Shown: in pieces, positions 13,401-25,810 of the stretch
Position numbering within the stretch: position 1 is the first letter of the stretch
Layout of the letters: every line of letters starts with the position of its first letter
Assembly (NCBI RefSeq): GCF_051020765.1
Contig: NW_027469316.1
Coordinates: forward strand, 62,001 to 126,000
Reading direction: 5' to 3'
Length of the DNA stretch: 64,000 nt
Origin: Lasioglossum baleicum
Lineage: Eukaryota; Arthropoda; Insecta; Hymenoptera; Halictidae
Program-made: the position numbers and the translations under genes
The notes under the pieces: generated by a model
What the model was told of the DNA's origin: nothing
The model's input: only the letters and a program-made list of their open reading frames with translations
Database searches by the model: none

Positions 13401-15061
13401 CGTTGTGCGTTGTGCGTTGTGCGTTGTGCGTTGTGCGTTGTGCGTTATGCGTTATGCGTTATGCGTTTGCGTTATGTGTTGTGCGTTATGCGTTATGCGT
13501 TTGCGTTATGCGTTATGCGTTATGCGTTGTGCGTTATGCGTTATGCGTTATGCGTTATGCGTTATGCGTTATGCGTTATGCGTTATGCGTTATGCGTTAT
13601 GCGTTATGCGTTATGCGTTATGCTTTGTAGGATATGAGTTAGGCGTTATGCGTTATGCGATATGCGTTATGCGTTATGCGTTATGCGTTATGCGTTGTGC
13701 GTTATGCGTTATGTGTTATGGATTTGCGTTATGCGTTATGCGTTGTGCGTTATGCGTTATGCGTTGTGCCTTATGCGTTATGCGTTATGCGTTATGCGTT
13801 ATGCGTTATGCGTTATGCGTTATGCTTTGTAGGATATGAGTTAGGCGTTATGCGTTATGCGATATGCGTTATGCGTTATGCGTTATGCGTTGTGCGTTAT
13901 GCGTTATGTGTTATGGATTTGCGTTATGCGTTATGCGTTGTGCCTTATGCGTTATGCGTTATGCGTTATGCGTTATGGGCTCTGCGTTGTGCGTTATGCG
14001 TTATGAGTTATGCGATATGCGTTATGGGTTATGCATTATGCGTTATGGGCTCTGCGTTATGCGTTGTGCGTTATGCGTTATGCGTTATGCGTTATGCGTT
14101 ATGCGTTATGCGTTATGCGTTATGCGTTGTGCGTTGTGCGTTGTGCGTTGTGCGTTGTGCGTTGTGCGTTATGCGTTATGCGTTATGCGTTATGCGTTAT
14201 GCGTTATGCGTTATGCGTTATGCGTTATGCGTTATGCGTTATGCGTTATGCGTTATGCGTTATGCGTTATGCGTTATGCGTTATGCGTTATGCGTTATGC
14301 GTTATGCGTTATGCGTTATGCGTTATGCGTTATGCGTTATGCGTTATGCGTTATGCGTTATGCTTTATGCGTTATGCGTTATGCGTTATGCGTTATGCGT
14401 TATGCGATATGCGTTATGCGTTATGCGTTATACGTTGTGCGTTATGCGTTATGTGTTATGGATTTGCGTTATGCGTTATGCGTTGTGCCTTATGCGTTAT
14501 GCGTTATGCGTTATGCGTTATGCGTTATGGGCTCTGCGTTGTGCGTTGTGCGTTATGCGTTTGCGTTATGCGTTATGCGTTATGCGTTATGCGTTATGCG
14601 TTATGCGTTATGCGTTATGCGTTATGCGTTATGCGTTATGCGTTGTGCGTTGTGCGTTGTGCGTTGTGCGTTATGCGTTTGCGTTATGCGTTATGCGTTA
14701 TGCGTTATGCGTTATGCGTTATGCGTTATGCGTTATGCGTTATGCGTTATGCGTTATGCGTTATGCGTTATGCGTTATGCGTTATGCGTTATGCGTTATG
14801 CGTTATGCGTTATGCGTTATGCGTTATGCGTTATGCGTTATGCGTTATGCGTTATGCGTTATGCGTTATGCGTTATGCGTTATGCGTTATGCGTTATGCG
14901 TTATGCGTTATGCGTTATGCGTTATGCGTTATGCGTTATGCGTTATGCGTTATGCGTTTTGCGTTATGCGTTATGCGTTATGCGTTATGCGTTATGCGTT
15001 ATGCGTTATGCGTTATGCGTTATGGGTTATGCATTATGCGTTATGGGCTCTGCGTTATGCG
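10442..15061 (+). repeat. Tandem segmental duplication of about 4.6 kb, copy 2
   Basis: Repeats copy 1 in order: M2a, truncated M3b (ATGCGAT at 10590), partial M3a at 10786, markers 11023 (B), 11365 (A), 11754 (A), 11921 (B), 12263 (A), 12610 (A), 12777 (B), 13119 (A), 13627 (A), 13829 (A), M3a (ATGCGAT at 14010), ATACGTT near 14430 and 6-bp units near 14560 and 14680. The run between the truncated M3b and the partial M3a is 47 units shorter than in copy 1. Other differences are 1- to 3-unit gains or losses, plus one extra short stretch near 13745-13765. The right boundary is soft because the block ends in plain array; TTGCGTT near 14958 and a partial M3a at 15022 may begin a third, incomplete copy. 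Confidence 0.85.
11023..13828 (+). repeat. Triplet higher-order repeat (markers B-A-A), copy set 2
   Basis: Spacings are 342, 389, 167 bp, then 342, 347, 167 bp, then 342, 508, 202 bp. These match set 1 segment by segment, including which middle segment has the full M3b (13119-13627) and which is collapsed. The triplet repeat therefore predates the 4.6-kb duplication that carries it (inference from the shared order). Confidence 0.85.
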
Positions 15062-16532
15062 TTGTGCGTTATGCGTTATGCGTTATGCGTTATGCGTTAT
15101 GCGTTATGCGTTATGCGTTATGCGTTATGCGTTATGCGTTATGCGTTATGCATTATGCGTTATGCGTTGTGCCTTATGCGTTATGCGTTATGCGTTATGC
15201 GTTATGCGTTATGGGCTCTGCGTTGTGCGTTATGCGTTATGAGTTATGCGATATGCGTTATGGGTTATGCATTATGCGTTATGGGCTCTGCGTTATGCGT
15301 TGTGCGTTATGCGTTATGCGTTATGCGTTATGCGTTATGCGTTATGCGTTATGCGTTATGCGTTGTGCGTTGTGCGTTGTGCGTTGTGCGTTGTGCGTTA
15401 TGCGTTATGCGTTATGCGTTATGCGTTATGCGTTATGCGTTATGCGTTATGCGTTATGCGTTATGCGTTATGCGTTATGCGTTATGCGTTATGCGTTATG
15501 CGTTATGCGTTATGCGTTATGCGTTATGCGTTATGCGTTATGCGTTATGCGTTATGCGTTATGCGTTATGCGTTATGCGTTATGCGTTATGCGTTATGCG
15601 TTATGCGTTATGCGTTATGCGTTATGCGTTGTGCGTTATGCGTTATGCGTTATGCGTTATGCGTTATGCGTTGTGCGTTGTGCGTTGTGCGTTGTGCGTT
15701 GTGCGTTATGCGTTATGCGTTATGCGTTTGCGTTATGCGTTATGCGTTATTCGTTATGCGTTATGCGTTATGCGTTATGCGTTGTGCGTTATGCGTTATG
15801 CGTTGTGCGTTATGCGTTATGCGTTATGCGTTCTGCGTTATGCTTTATGCGTTATGCGTTATGCGTTATGCGTTATGCGTTCTGCGTTATGCGTTCTGCG
15901 TTATGCGTTATGCGTTATGCGTTATGCGTTATGCGTTATGCGTTATGCGTTATGCGTTATGCGTTATGCGTTATGCGTTATGCGTTATGCGTTATGCGTT
16001 ATGCGTTATGCGTTATGCGTTATGCGTTATGCGTTATGCGTTATGCGTTATGCGTTATGCGTTATGCGTTATGCGTTATGCGTTATGCGTTATGCGTTAT
16101 GCGTTATGCGTTATGCGTTATGCGTTATGCGTTATGCGTTATGCGTTATGCGTTATGCGTTATGCGTTATGCGTTATGCGTTATGCGTTATGCGTTATGC
16201 GTTATGCGTTATGCGTTATGCGTTATGCGTTATGCGTTATGCGTTATGCGTTATGCGTTATGCGTTTTGCGTTATGCGTTATGCGTTATGCGTTATGCGT
16301 TATGCGTTATGCGTTATGCGTTATGCGTTATGCGTTATGCGTTATGCGTTATGGGTTATGCATTATGCGTTATGGGCTCTGCGTTATGCGTTGTGCGTTA
16401 TGCGTTATGCGTTATGCGTTATGCGTTATGCGTTATGCGTTATGCGTTATGCGTTATGCGTTATGCGTTATGCGTTATGCGTTATGCGTTATGCGTTATG
16501 CGTTATGCGTTATGCGTTATGCGTTATGCGTT
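15062..16532 (+). repeat. Spacer block with a cluster of rare variant units
   Basis: ATGCATT and GTGCCTT near 15150-15175 lead into a full M3a (ATGCGAT at 15246), a run of five GTGCGTT and a long canonical run. At 15749-15902 rare units cluster: ATTCGTT (15749), CTGCGTT (15833), ATGCTTT without a marker (15840), CTGCGTT (15882) and CTGCGTT (15896). A run of more than 50 units follows, then TTGCGTT near 16266, a partial M3a at 16351 and more canonical units. Confidence 0.85.
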
Positions 16533-17480
16533 ATGTGTTATGGATTTGCGTTGTGCGTTGTGCGTTATGCGTTATGCGGTATGCGGTATGCGTTATGCGT
16601 TGTGCGTTGTGCGTTGTAGGATATGAGTTAGGCGTTATGCGTTATGCGATATGCGTTATGCGTTATGCGTTATGCGTTGTGCGTTATGCGTTATGTGTTA
16701 TGGATTTGCGTTATGCGTTATGCGTTGTGCCTTATGCGTTATGCGTTATGCGTTATGCGTTATGGGCTCTGCGTTGTGCGTTATGCGTTATGAGTTATGC
16801 GATATGCGTTATGGGTTATGCGTTATGTGTTATGGGCTCTGCGTTATGCGTTGTGCGTTATGCGTTATGCGTTGTGCGTTGTGCGTTGTGCGTTGTGCGT
16901 TGTGCGTTGTGCGTTGTGCGTTGTGCGTTATGCGTTATGCGTTATGCGTTATGCGTTATGCGTTATGCGTTATGCTTTGTAGGATATGAGTTAGGCATTA
17001 TGCGTTATGCGATATGCGTTATGCGTTATACGTTGTGCGTTATGCGTTATGTGTTATGGATTTGCGTTATGCGTTATGCGTTGTGCCTTATGCGTTATGC
17101 GTTATGCGTTATGCGTTATGGGCTCTGCGTTGTGCGTTATGCGTTATGAGTTATGCGATATGCGTTATGGGTTATGCATTATGCGTTATGGGCTCTGCGT
17201 TATGCGTTGTGCGTTATGCGTTATGCGTTATGCGTTATGCGTTATGCGTTATGCGTTATGCGTTATGCGTTGTGCGTTGTGCGTTGTGCGTTGTGCGTTG
17301 TGCGTTGTGCGTTCTGCGTTATGCGTTATGCGTTATGCGTTATGCGTTATGCGTTATGCGTTATGCGTTGTGCGTTGTGCGTTGTGCGTTGTGCGTTATG
17401 CGTTATGCGTTATGCGTTTGCGTTATGTGTTGTGCGTTATGCGTTATGCGTTTGCGTTATGCGTTATGCGTTATGCGTTA
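16533..17480 (+). repeat. Dispersed duplication, copy 2 (partner at 3.46-4.44 kb)
   Basis: Same order as copy 1: M2b, marker B at 16616, M2a, M3b (ATGCGAT at 16797), GTGCGTT run, marker A at 16979, ATACGTT near 17028, M2a, M3a (ATGCGAT at 17153), GTGCGTT runs around CTGCGTT near 17311, and a left-type M4 with 6-bp units at 17419 and 17453. Copy-specific changes: two ATGCGGT in a row before the marker at 16616, and AGGCATT after the marker at 16979. The match ends near 17480, where the next tandem duplication starts. Confidence 0.85.
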
Positions 17481-17481
17481 T

Positions 17482-19832
17482 GCGATATGCGTTATGCGTT
17501 ATGCGTTGTGCGTTATGCGTTATGTGTTATGGATTTGCGTTATGCGTTATGCGTTGTGCCTTATGCGTTATGCGTTATGCGTTATGCGTTATGGGCTCTG
17601 CGTTGTGCGTTATGCGTTATGAGTTATGCGATATGCGTTATGGGTTATGCGTTATGTGTTATGGGCTCTGCGTTATGCGTTGTGCGTTATGCGTTATGCG
17701 TTGTGCGTTGTGCGTTGTGCGTTGTGCGTTGTGCGTTGTGCGTTATGCGTTATGCGTTATGCGTTATGCGTTATGCGTTATGCGTTATGCTTTGTAGGAT
17801 ATGAGTTAGGCATTATGCGTTATGCGATATGCGTTATGCGTTATGCGTTATACGTTGTGCGTTATGCGTTATGTGTTATGGATTTGCGTTATGCGTTATG
17901 CGTTGTGCCTTATGCGTTATGCGTTATGCGTTATGCGTTATGCGTTATGGGCTCTGCGTTGTGCGTTATGCGTTATGAGTTATGCGATATGCGTTATGGG
18001 TTATGCATTATGCGTTATGGGCTCTGCGTTATGCGTTGTGCGTTATGCGTTATGCGTTATGCGTTATGCGTTATGCGTTATGCGTTATGCGTTATGTGTT
18101 ATGCGTTATGCGTTATGCGTTATGCTTTGTAGGATATGAGTTAGGCGTTATGCGTTATGCGATATGCGTTATGCGTTATGCGTTATGCGTTATGCGTTGT
18201 GCGTTATGCGTTATGTGTTATGGATTTGCGTTATGCGTTATGCGTTGTGCCTTATGCGTTATGTGTTATGCGTTATGCGTTATGGGCTCTGCGTTGTGCG
18301 TTATGCGTTATGAGTTATGCGATATGCGTTATGGGTTATGCATTATGCGTTATGGGCTCTGCGTTATGCGTTGTGCGTTATGCGTTATGCGTTATGCGTT
18401 ATGCGTTATGCGTTATGCGTTATGCGTTATGCGTTATGCGTTATGCGTTATGCGTTATGCGTTATGCGTTATGCGTTATGCGTTATGCGTTATGCGTTAT
18501 GTGTTATGGATTTGCGTTGTGCGTTGTGCGTTATGCGTTATGCGTTATGCGGTATGCGTTATGCGTTGTGCGTTGTGCGTTGTAGGATATGAGTTAGGCG
18601 TTATGCGTTATGCGATATGCGTTATGCGTTATGCGTTGTGCGTTATGCGTTATGTGTTATGGATTTGCGTTATGCGTTATGCGTTGTGCCTTATGCGTTA
18701 TGCGTTATGCGTTATGCGTTATGCGTTATGGGCTCTGCGTTGTGCGTTATGCGTTATGAGTTATGCGATATGCGTTATGGGTTATGCGTTATGTGTTATG
18801 GGCTCTGCGTTATGCGTTGTGCGTTATGCGTTATGCGTTATGCGTTATGCGTTATGCGTTATGCGTTATGCGTTATGCGTTATGCGTTATGCGTTATGCG
18901 TTATGCGTTATGCGTTATGCGTTATGCGTTATGCGTTATGCGTTATGCGTTATGCGTTATGCGTTATGCGTTATGCGTTATGCGTTATGCGTTATGCGTT
19001 ATGCGTTATGCGTTATGCGTTATGCGTTATGCGTTATGCGTTATGCGTTATGCGTTATGCGTTATGCGTTATGCGTTATGCGTTATGCGTTATGCGTTAT
19101 GCGTTATGCGTTATGCGTTATGCGTTATGCGTTATGCGTTATGCGTTATGCGTTATGCGTTATGCGTTATGCGTTATGCGTTATGCGTTATGCGTTATGT
19201 GTTATGCGTTATGCGTTATGCGTTATGCTTTGTAGGATATGAGTTAGGCGTTATGCGTTATGCGATATGCGTTATGCGTTATGCGTTATGCGTTATGCGT
19301 TGTGCGTTATGCGTTATGTGTTATGGATTTGCGTTATGCGTTATGCGTTGTGCCTTATGCGTTATGCGTTATGCGTTATGCGTTATGCGTTATGCGTTAT
19401 GCGTTATGCGTTATGTGTTATGGATTTGCGTTGTGCGTTGTGCGTTATGCGTTATGCGTTATGCGGTATGCGTTATGCGTTGTGCGTTGTGCGTTGTAGG
19501 ATATGAGTTAGGCGTTATGCGTTATGCGATATGCGTTATGCGTTATGCGTTATGCGTTATGCGTTATGCTTTGTAGGATATGAGTTAGGCGTTATGCGTT
19601 ATGCGATATGCGTTATGCGTTGTGCGTTATGCGTTATGCGTTATGCGTTATGCGTTATGCGTTATGCGTTATGCGTTATGCGTTATGCGTTATGCGTTAT
19701 GCGTTATGCGTTATGCGTTATGTGTTATGGATTTGCGTTGTGCGTTGTGCGTTATGCGTTATGCGTTATGCGGTATGCGTTATGCGTTGTGCGTTGTGCG
19801 TTGTAGGATATGAGTTAGGCGTTATGCGTTAT
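17482..19832 (+). repeat. Tandem duplication of about 2.35 kb, copy 1
   Basis: Starts at an ATGCGAT unit near 17480 without a full marker before it. Order: M2a, M3b (17626), GTGCGTT run, marker A 17794, ATACGTT, M2a, M3a (17982), marker A 18129, M2a, M3a (18317), M2b, marker B 18582, M2a, M3b (18763), a run of about 50 units, marker A 19232, M2a, M2b, marker B 19496, marker A 19573, M2b, marker B 19803. Matching features recur 2344-2400 bp downstream. Confidence 0.87.
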
Positions 19833-22183
19833 GCGATATGCGTTATGCGTTATGCGTTGTGCGTTATGCGTTATGTGTTATGGATTTGCGTTATGCGTTA
19901 TGCGTTGTGCCTTATGCGTTATGCGTTATGCGTTATGCGTTATGGGCTCTGCGTTGTGCGTTATGCGTTATGAGTTATGCGATATGCGTTATGGGTTATG
20001 CGTTATGTGTTATGGGCTCTGCGTTATGCGTTGTGCGTTATGCGTTATGCGTTGTGCGTTGTGCGTTGTGCGTTGTGCGTTGTGCGTTGTGCGTTATGCG
20101 TTATGCGTTATGCGTTATGCGTTATGCGTTATGCGTTATGCTTTGTAGGATATGAGTTAGGCATTATGCGTTATGCGATATGCGTTATGCGTTATGCGTT
20201 ATACGTTGTGCGTTATGCGTTATGTGTTATGGATTTGCGTTATGCGTTATGCGTTGTGCCTTATGCGTTATGCGTTATGCGTTATGCGTTATGGGCTCTG
20301 CGTTGTGCGTTATGCGTTATGAGTTATGCGATATGCGTTATGGGTTATGCATTATGCGTTATGGGCTCTGCGTTATGCGTTGTGCGTTATGCGTTATGCG
20401 TTATGCGTTATGCGTTATGCGTTATGCGTTATGCGTTATGTGTTATGCGTTATGCGTTATGCGTTATGCTTTGTAGGATATGAGTTAGGCGTTATGCGTT
20501 ATGCGATATGCGTTATGCGTTATGCGTTATGCGTTATGCGTTGTGCGTTATGCGTTATGTGTTATGGATTTGCGTTATGCGTTATGCGTTGTGCCTTATG
20601 CGTTATGCGTTATGCGTTATGCGTTATGGGCTCTGCGTTGTGCGTTATGCGTTATGAGTTATGCGATATGCGTTATGGGTTATGCATTATGCGTTATGGG
20701 CTCTGCGTTATGCGTTGTGCGTTATGCGTTATGCGTTATGCGTTATGCGTTATGCGTTATGCGTTATGCGTTATGCGTTATGCGTTATGCGTTATGCGTT
20801 ATGCGTTATGCGTTATGCGTTATGCGTTATGCGTTATGCGTTATGCGTTATGCGTTATGCGTTATGCGTTATGCGTTATGCGTTATGCGTTATGCGTTAT
20901 GTGTTATGGATTTGCGTTGTGCGTTGTGCGTTATGCGTTATGCGTTATGCGGTATGCGTTATGCGTTGTGCGTTGTGCGTTGTAGGATATGAGTTAGGCG
21001 TTATGCGTTATGCGATATGCGTTATGCGTTATGCGTTGTGCGTTATGCGTTATGTGTTATGGATTTGCGTTATGCGTTATGCGTTGTGCCTTATGCGTTA
21101 TGCGTTATGCGTTATGCGTTATGCGTTATGGGCTCTGCGTTGTGCGTTATGCGTTATGAGTTATGCGATATGCGTTATGGGTTATGCGTTATGTGTTATG
21201 GGCTCTGCGTTATGCGTTGTGCGTTATGCGTTATGCGTTATGCGTTATGCGTTATGCGTTATGCGTTATGCGTTATGCGTTATGCGTTATGCGATATGCG
21301 TTATGCGTTATGCGTTATGCGTTATGCGTTATGCGTTATGCGTTATGCGTTATGCGTTATGCGTTATGCGTTATGCGTTATGCGTTATGCGTTATGCGTT
21401 ATGCGTTATGCGTTATGCGTTATGCGTTATGCGTTATGCGTTATGCGTTATGCGTTATGCGTTATGCGTTATGCGTTATGCGTTATGCGTTATGCGTTAT
21501 GCGTTATGCGTTATGCGTTATGCGTTATGCGTTATGCGTTATGCGTTATGCGTTATGTGTTATGCGTTATGCGTTATGCGTTATGCTTTGTAGGATATGA
21601 GTTAGGCGTTATGCGTTATGCGATATGCGTTATGCGTTATGCGTTATGCGTTATGCGTTGTGCGTTATGCGTTATGTGTTATGGATTTGCGTTATGCGTT
21701 ATGCGTTGTGCCTTATGCGTTATGCGTTATGCGTTATGCGTTATGCGTTATGCGTTATGCGTTATGCGTTATGTGTTATGGATTTGCGTTGTGCGTTGTG
21801 CGTTATGCGTTATGCGTTATGCGGTATGCGTTATGCGTTGTGCGTTGTGCGTTGTAGGATATGAGTTAGGCGTTATGCGTTATGCGATATGCGTTATGCG
21901 TTATGCGTTATGCGTTATGCGTTATGCTTTGTAGGATATGAGTTAGGCGTTATGCGTTATGCGATATGCGTTATGCGTTATGCGTTATGCGTTATGCGTT
22001 ATGCGTTATGCGTTATGCGTTATGCGTTATGCGTTATGCGTTATGCGTTATGCGTTATGCGTTATGCGGTATGCGTTATGGGTTATGCATTATGCGTTAT
22101 GGGCTCTGCGTTATGCGTTGTGCGTTATGCGTTATGCGTTATGCGTTATGCGTTATGCGTTATGCGTTATGCGTTATGCGTTA
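19833..22183 (+). repeat. Tandem duplication of about 2.35 kb, copy 2
   Basis: Same order as copy 1, with markers at 20145 (A), 20473 (A), 20982 (B), 21590 (A), 21854 (B) and 21931 (A). The short pair of spacings, 264 and 77 bp, is identical in both copies (19232/19496/19573 and 21590/21854/21931). Differences are run lengths and a lone ATGCGAT near 21291. After 21931 the copies diverge: this one carries ATGCGGT and a partial M3a near 22079. The right edge is approximate. Confidence 0.85.
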
Positions 22184-23159
22184 TGCGTTATGCGTTATGC
22201 GTTATGCGTTATGCGTTATGCGTTATGCGTTATGCGTTATGCGTTATGCGTTATGTGTTATGGATTTGCGTTGTGCGTTGTGCGTTATGCGTTATGCGGT
22301 ATGCGTTATGCGTTGTGCGTTGTGCGTTGTAGGATATGAGTTAGGCGTTATGCGTTATGCGATATGCGTTATGCGTTATGCGTTGTGCGTTATGCGTTAT
22401 GTGTTATGGATTTGCGTTATGCGTTATGCGTTGTGCCTTATGCGTTATGCGTTATGCGTTATGCGTTATGCGTTATGGGCTCTGCGTTGTGCGTTATGCG
22501 TTATGAGTTATGCGATATGCGTTATGGGTTATGCGTTATGTGTTATGGGCTCTGCGTTATGCGTTGTGCGTTATGCGTTATGCGTTGTGCGTTGTGCGTT
22601 GTGCGTTATGCGTTATGCGTTATGCGTTATGCGTTATGCGTTATGCGTTATGCGTTATGCGTTATGCGTTATGCGTTATGCGTTATGCGTTATGCGTTAT
22701 GCGTTATGCGTTATGCGTTATGCGTTATGCGTTTGCGTTATGCGTTATGCGTTATGCGTTATGCGTTATGCGTTATGCGTTATGCGTTATGCGTTATGCG
22801 TTATGCGTTATGCGTTATGCGTTATGCGTTATGCGTTATGCGTTATGCGTTATGCGTTATGCGTTATGCGTTATGCGTTATGCGTTATGCGTTATGCGTT
22901 ATGCGTTATGCGTTATGCGTTATGCGTTATGCGTTATGCGTTATGCGTTATGCGTTATGCGTTATGCGTTATGCGTTATGCGTTATGCGTTATGCGTTAT
23001 GCGTTATGCGTTATGCGTTATGCGTTATGCGTTATGCGTTATGCGTTATGCGTTATGCGTTATGCGTTATGCGTTATGCGTTATGCGTTATGCGTTATGC
23101 GTTATGCGTTATGCGTTATGCGTTATGCGTTATGCGTTATGCGTTATGCGTTATGCTTT
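22184..23159 (+). repeat. Type B segment and a 59-unit perfect run
   Basis: A canonical run ends in M2b and marker B at 22329. M2a and M3b (ATGCGAT at 22510) follow, then three GTGCGTT units. A run is reset by one 6-bp TGCGTT (22734-22739), and a perfect 59-unit run (22740-23152) ends in ATGCTTT and marker A at 23160. Marker B at 22329 is the last of its type until 28908. Confidence 0.87.
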
Positions 23160-23642
23160 GTAGGATATGAGTTAGGCGTTATGCGTTATGCGTTATGCGT
23201 TATGCGTTATGCGTTATGCGTTATGCGTTATGCGTTATGCGTTATGCGTTATGCGTTATGCGTTATGCGTTATGCGTTTTGCGTTATGCGTTATGCGTTA
23301 TGCGTTATGCGTTATGCGTTATGCGTTATGCGTTATGCGTTATGCGTTATGCGTTATGCGTTATGCGTTATGCGTTATGCGTTATGCGTTATGCGTTATG
23401 CGTTATGCGTTATGCGTTATGCGTTATGCGTTATGCGTTATGCGTTATGCGTTATGCGTTATGCGTTATGCGTTATGCGTTATGCGTTATGCGTTATGCG
23501 TTATGCGTTATGCGTTATGCGTTATGCGTTATGCGTTATGCGTTATGCGTTATGCGTTATGCGTTATGCGTTATGCGTTATGCGTTATGCGTTATGCGTT
23601 ATGCGTTATGCGTTATGCGTTATGCGTTATGCGTTATGCTTT

Positions 23643-24754
23643 GTAGGATATGAGTTAGGCGTTATGCGTTATGCGATATGCGTTGTGCGTTATGCGTTAT
23701 GTGTTATGGATTTGCGTTATGCGTTATGCGTTATGCGTTATGCGTTATGCGTTATGCGTTATGCGTTATGCGTTATGCGTTATGCGTTATGCGTTATGCG
23801 TTATGCGTTATGCGTTATGCGTTATGCGTTATGCGTTATGCGTTATGCGTTTTGCGTTATGCGTTATGCGTTATGCGTTATGCGTTATGCGTTATGCGTT
23901 ATGCGTTATGCGTTATGCGTTATGCGTTTTGCGTTATGCGTTATGCGTTATGCGTTATGCGTTATGCGTTATGCGTTATGCGTTATGCGTTATGCGTTAT
24001 GCGTTATGCGTTATGCGTTATGCGTTATGCGTTATGCGTTATGCGTTATGCGTTATGCGTTATGCGTTATGCGTTATGCGTTATGCGTTCTGCGTTATGC
24101 GTTATGCGTTATGCGTTATGCGTTATGCGTTATGCGTTATGCGTTATGCGTTATGCGTTATGCGTTATGCGTTATGCGTTATGCTTTGTAGGATATGAGT
24201 TAGGCGTTATGCGTTATGCGTTATGCGTTATGCGTTATGCGTTATGCGTTATGCGTTATGCGTTATGCGTTATGCGTTATGCGTTATGCGTTATGCGTTA
24301 TGCGTTATGCGTTATGCGTTATGCGTTATGCGTTATGCGTTATGCGTTATGCGTTATGCGTTATGCGTTATGCGTTATGCGTTATGCGTTATGCGTTATG
24401 CGTTATGCGTTATGCGTTATGCGTTATGCGTTATGCGTTATGCGTTATGCGTTATGCGTTATGCGTTATGCGTTATGCGTTATGCGTTATGCGTTATGCG
24501 TTATGCGTTATGCGTTATGCGTTATGCGTTATGCGTTATGCGTTATGCGTTATGCGTTATGCGTTATGCGTTATGCGTTATGCGTTATGCGTTATGCGTT
24601 ATGCGTTATGCGTTATGCGTTATGCGTTATGCGTTATGCGTTATGCGTTATGCGTTATGCGTTATGCGTTATGCGTTATGCGTTATGCGTTATGCGTTAT
24701 GCGTTATGCGTTATGCGTTATGCGTTATGCGTTATGCGTTATGCGTTATGCTTT
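23643..24754 (+). repeat. 1.1-kb tandem repeat, copy 1
   Basis: Marker A, shortened M2, run with TTGCGTT near 23851 and 23928 and CTGCGTT near 24090, marker A at 24188, then a perfect run of 77 units (24209-24747). The next copy follows directly at 24755; marker offsets are 1112 and 1105 bp. Confidence 0.87.
24209..24747 (+). repeat. Perfect run of 77 ATGCGTT units
   Basis: 539 bp with no mismatch that I could find, bounded by AGGCGTT of the marker at 24188 and by ATGCTTT before the marker at 24755. Confidence 0.93.
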
Positions 24755-25789
24755 GTAGGATATGAGTTAGGCGTTATGCGTTATGCGATATGCGTTGTGC
24801 GTTATGCGTTATGTGTTATGGATTTGCGTTATGCGTTATGCGTTATGCGTTATGCGTTATGCGTTATGCGTTATGCGTTATGCGTTATGCGTTATGCGTT
24901 ATGCGTTATGCGTTATGCGTTATGCGTTATGCGTTATGCGTTATGCGTTTTGCGTTATGCGTTATGCGTTATGCGTTATGCGTTATGCGTTATGCGTTAT
25001 GCGTTATGCGTTATGCGTTATGCGTTTTGCGTTATGCGTTATGCGTTATGCGTTATGCGTTATGCGTTATGCGTTATGCGTTATGCGTTATGCGTTATGC
25101 GTTATGCGTTATGCGTTATGCGTTATGCGTTATGCGTTATGCGTTATGCGTTATGCGTTATGCGTTATGCGTTATGCGTTCTGCGTTATGCGTTATGCGT
25201 TATGCGTTATGCGTTATGCGTTATGCGTTATGCGTTATGCGTTATGCGTTATGCGTTATGCGTTATGCGTTATGCGTTATGCGTTATGCTTTGTAGGATA
25301 TGAGTTAGGCGTTATGCGTTATGCGTTATGCGTTATGCGTTATGCGTTATGCGTTATGCGTTATGCGTTATGCGTTATGCGTTATGCGTTATGCGTTATG
25401 CGTTATGCGTTATGCGTTATGCGTTATGCGTTATGCGTTATGCGTTATGCGTTATGCGTTATGCGTTATGCGTTATGCGTTATGCGTTATGCGTTATGCG
25501 TTATGCGTTATGCGTTATGCGTTATGCGTTATGCGTTATGCGTTATGCGTTATGCGTTATGCGTTATGCGTTATGCGTTATGCGTTATGCGTTATGCGTT
25601 ATGCGTTATGCGTTATGCGTTATGCGTTATGCGTTATGCGTTATGCGTTATGCGTTATGCGTTATGCGTTATGCGTTATGCGTTATGCGTTATGCGTTAT
25701 GCGTTATGCGTTATGCGTTATGCGTTATGCGTTATGCGTTATGCGTTATGCGTTATGCGTTATGCGTTATGCGTTATGCGTTATGCTTT
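24755..25789 (+). repeat. 1.1-kb tandem repeat, copy 2
   Basis: Same content as copy 1: marker A, shortened M2, TTGCGTT near 24948 and 25025, CTGCGTT near 25180, marker A at 25293 and a perfect run of 67 units (25314-25782). The total is 1035 bp because the closing run is 10 units shorter and the middle run 1 unit shorter. Confidence 0.87.
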
Positions 25790-25810
25790 GTAGGATATGA
25801 GTTAGGCGTT

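Larger units (their letters stand above)
4372..17458 (+). repeat. Left-type M4 cassette family, 8 copies
   Basis: Order: canonical units, 6-bp TGCGTT, ATGTGTT, GTGCGTT, two canonical units, second TGCGTT. Copies lie near 4.38, 7.29, 8.14, 9.15, 11.60, 12.46, 13.47 and 17.42 kb. The paired 6-bp units shift the heptamer phase by two bases each time. I found none after 17.46 kb. Confidence 0.85.
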
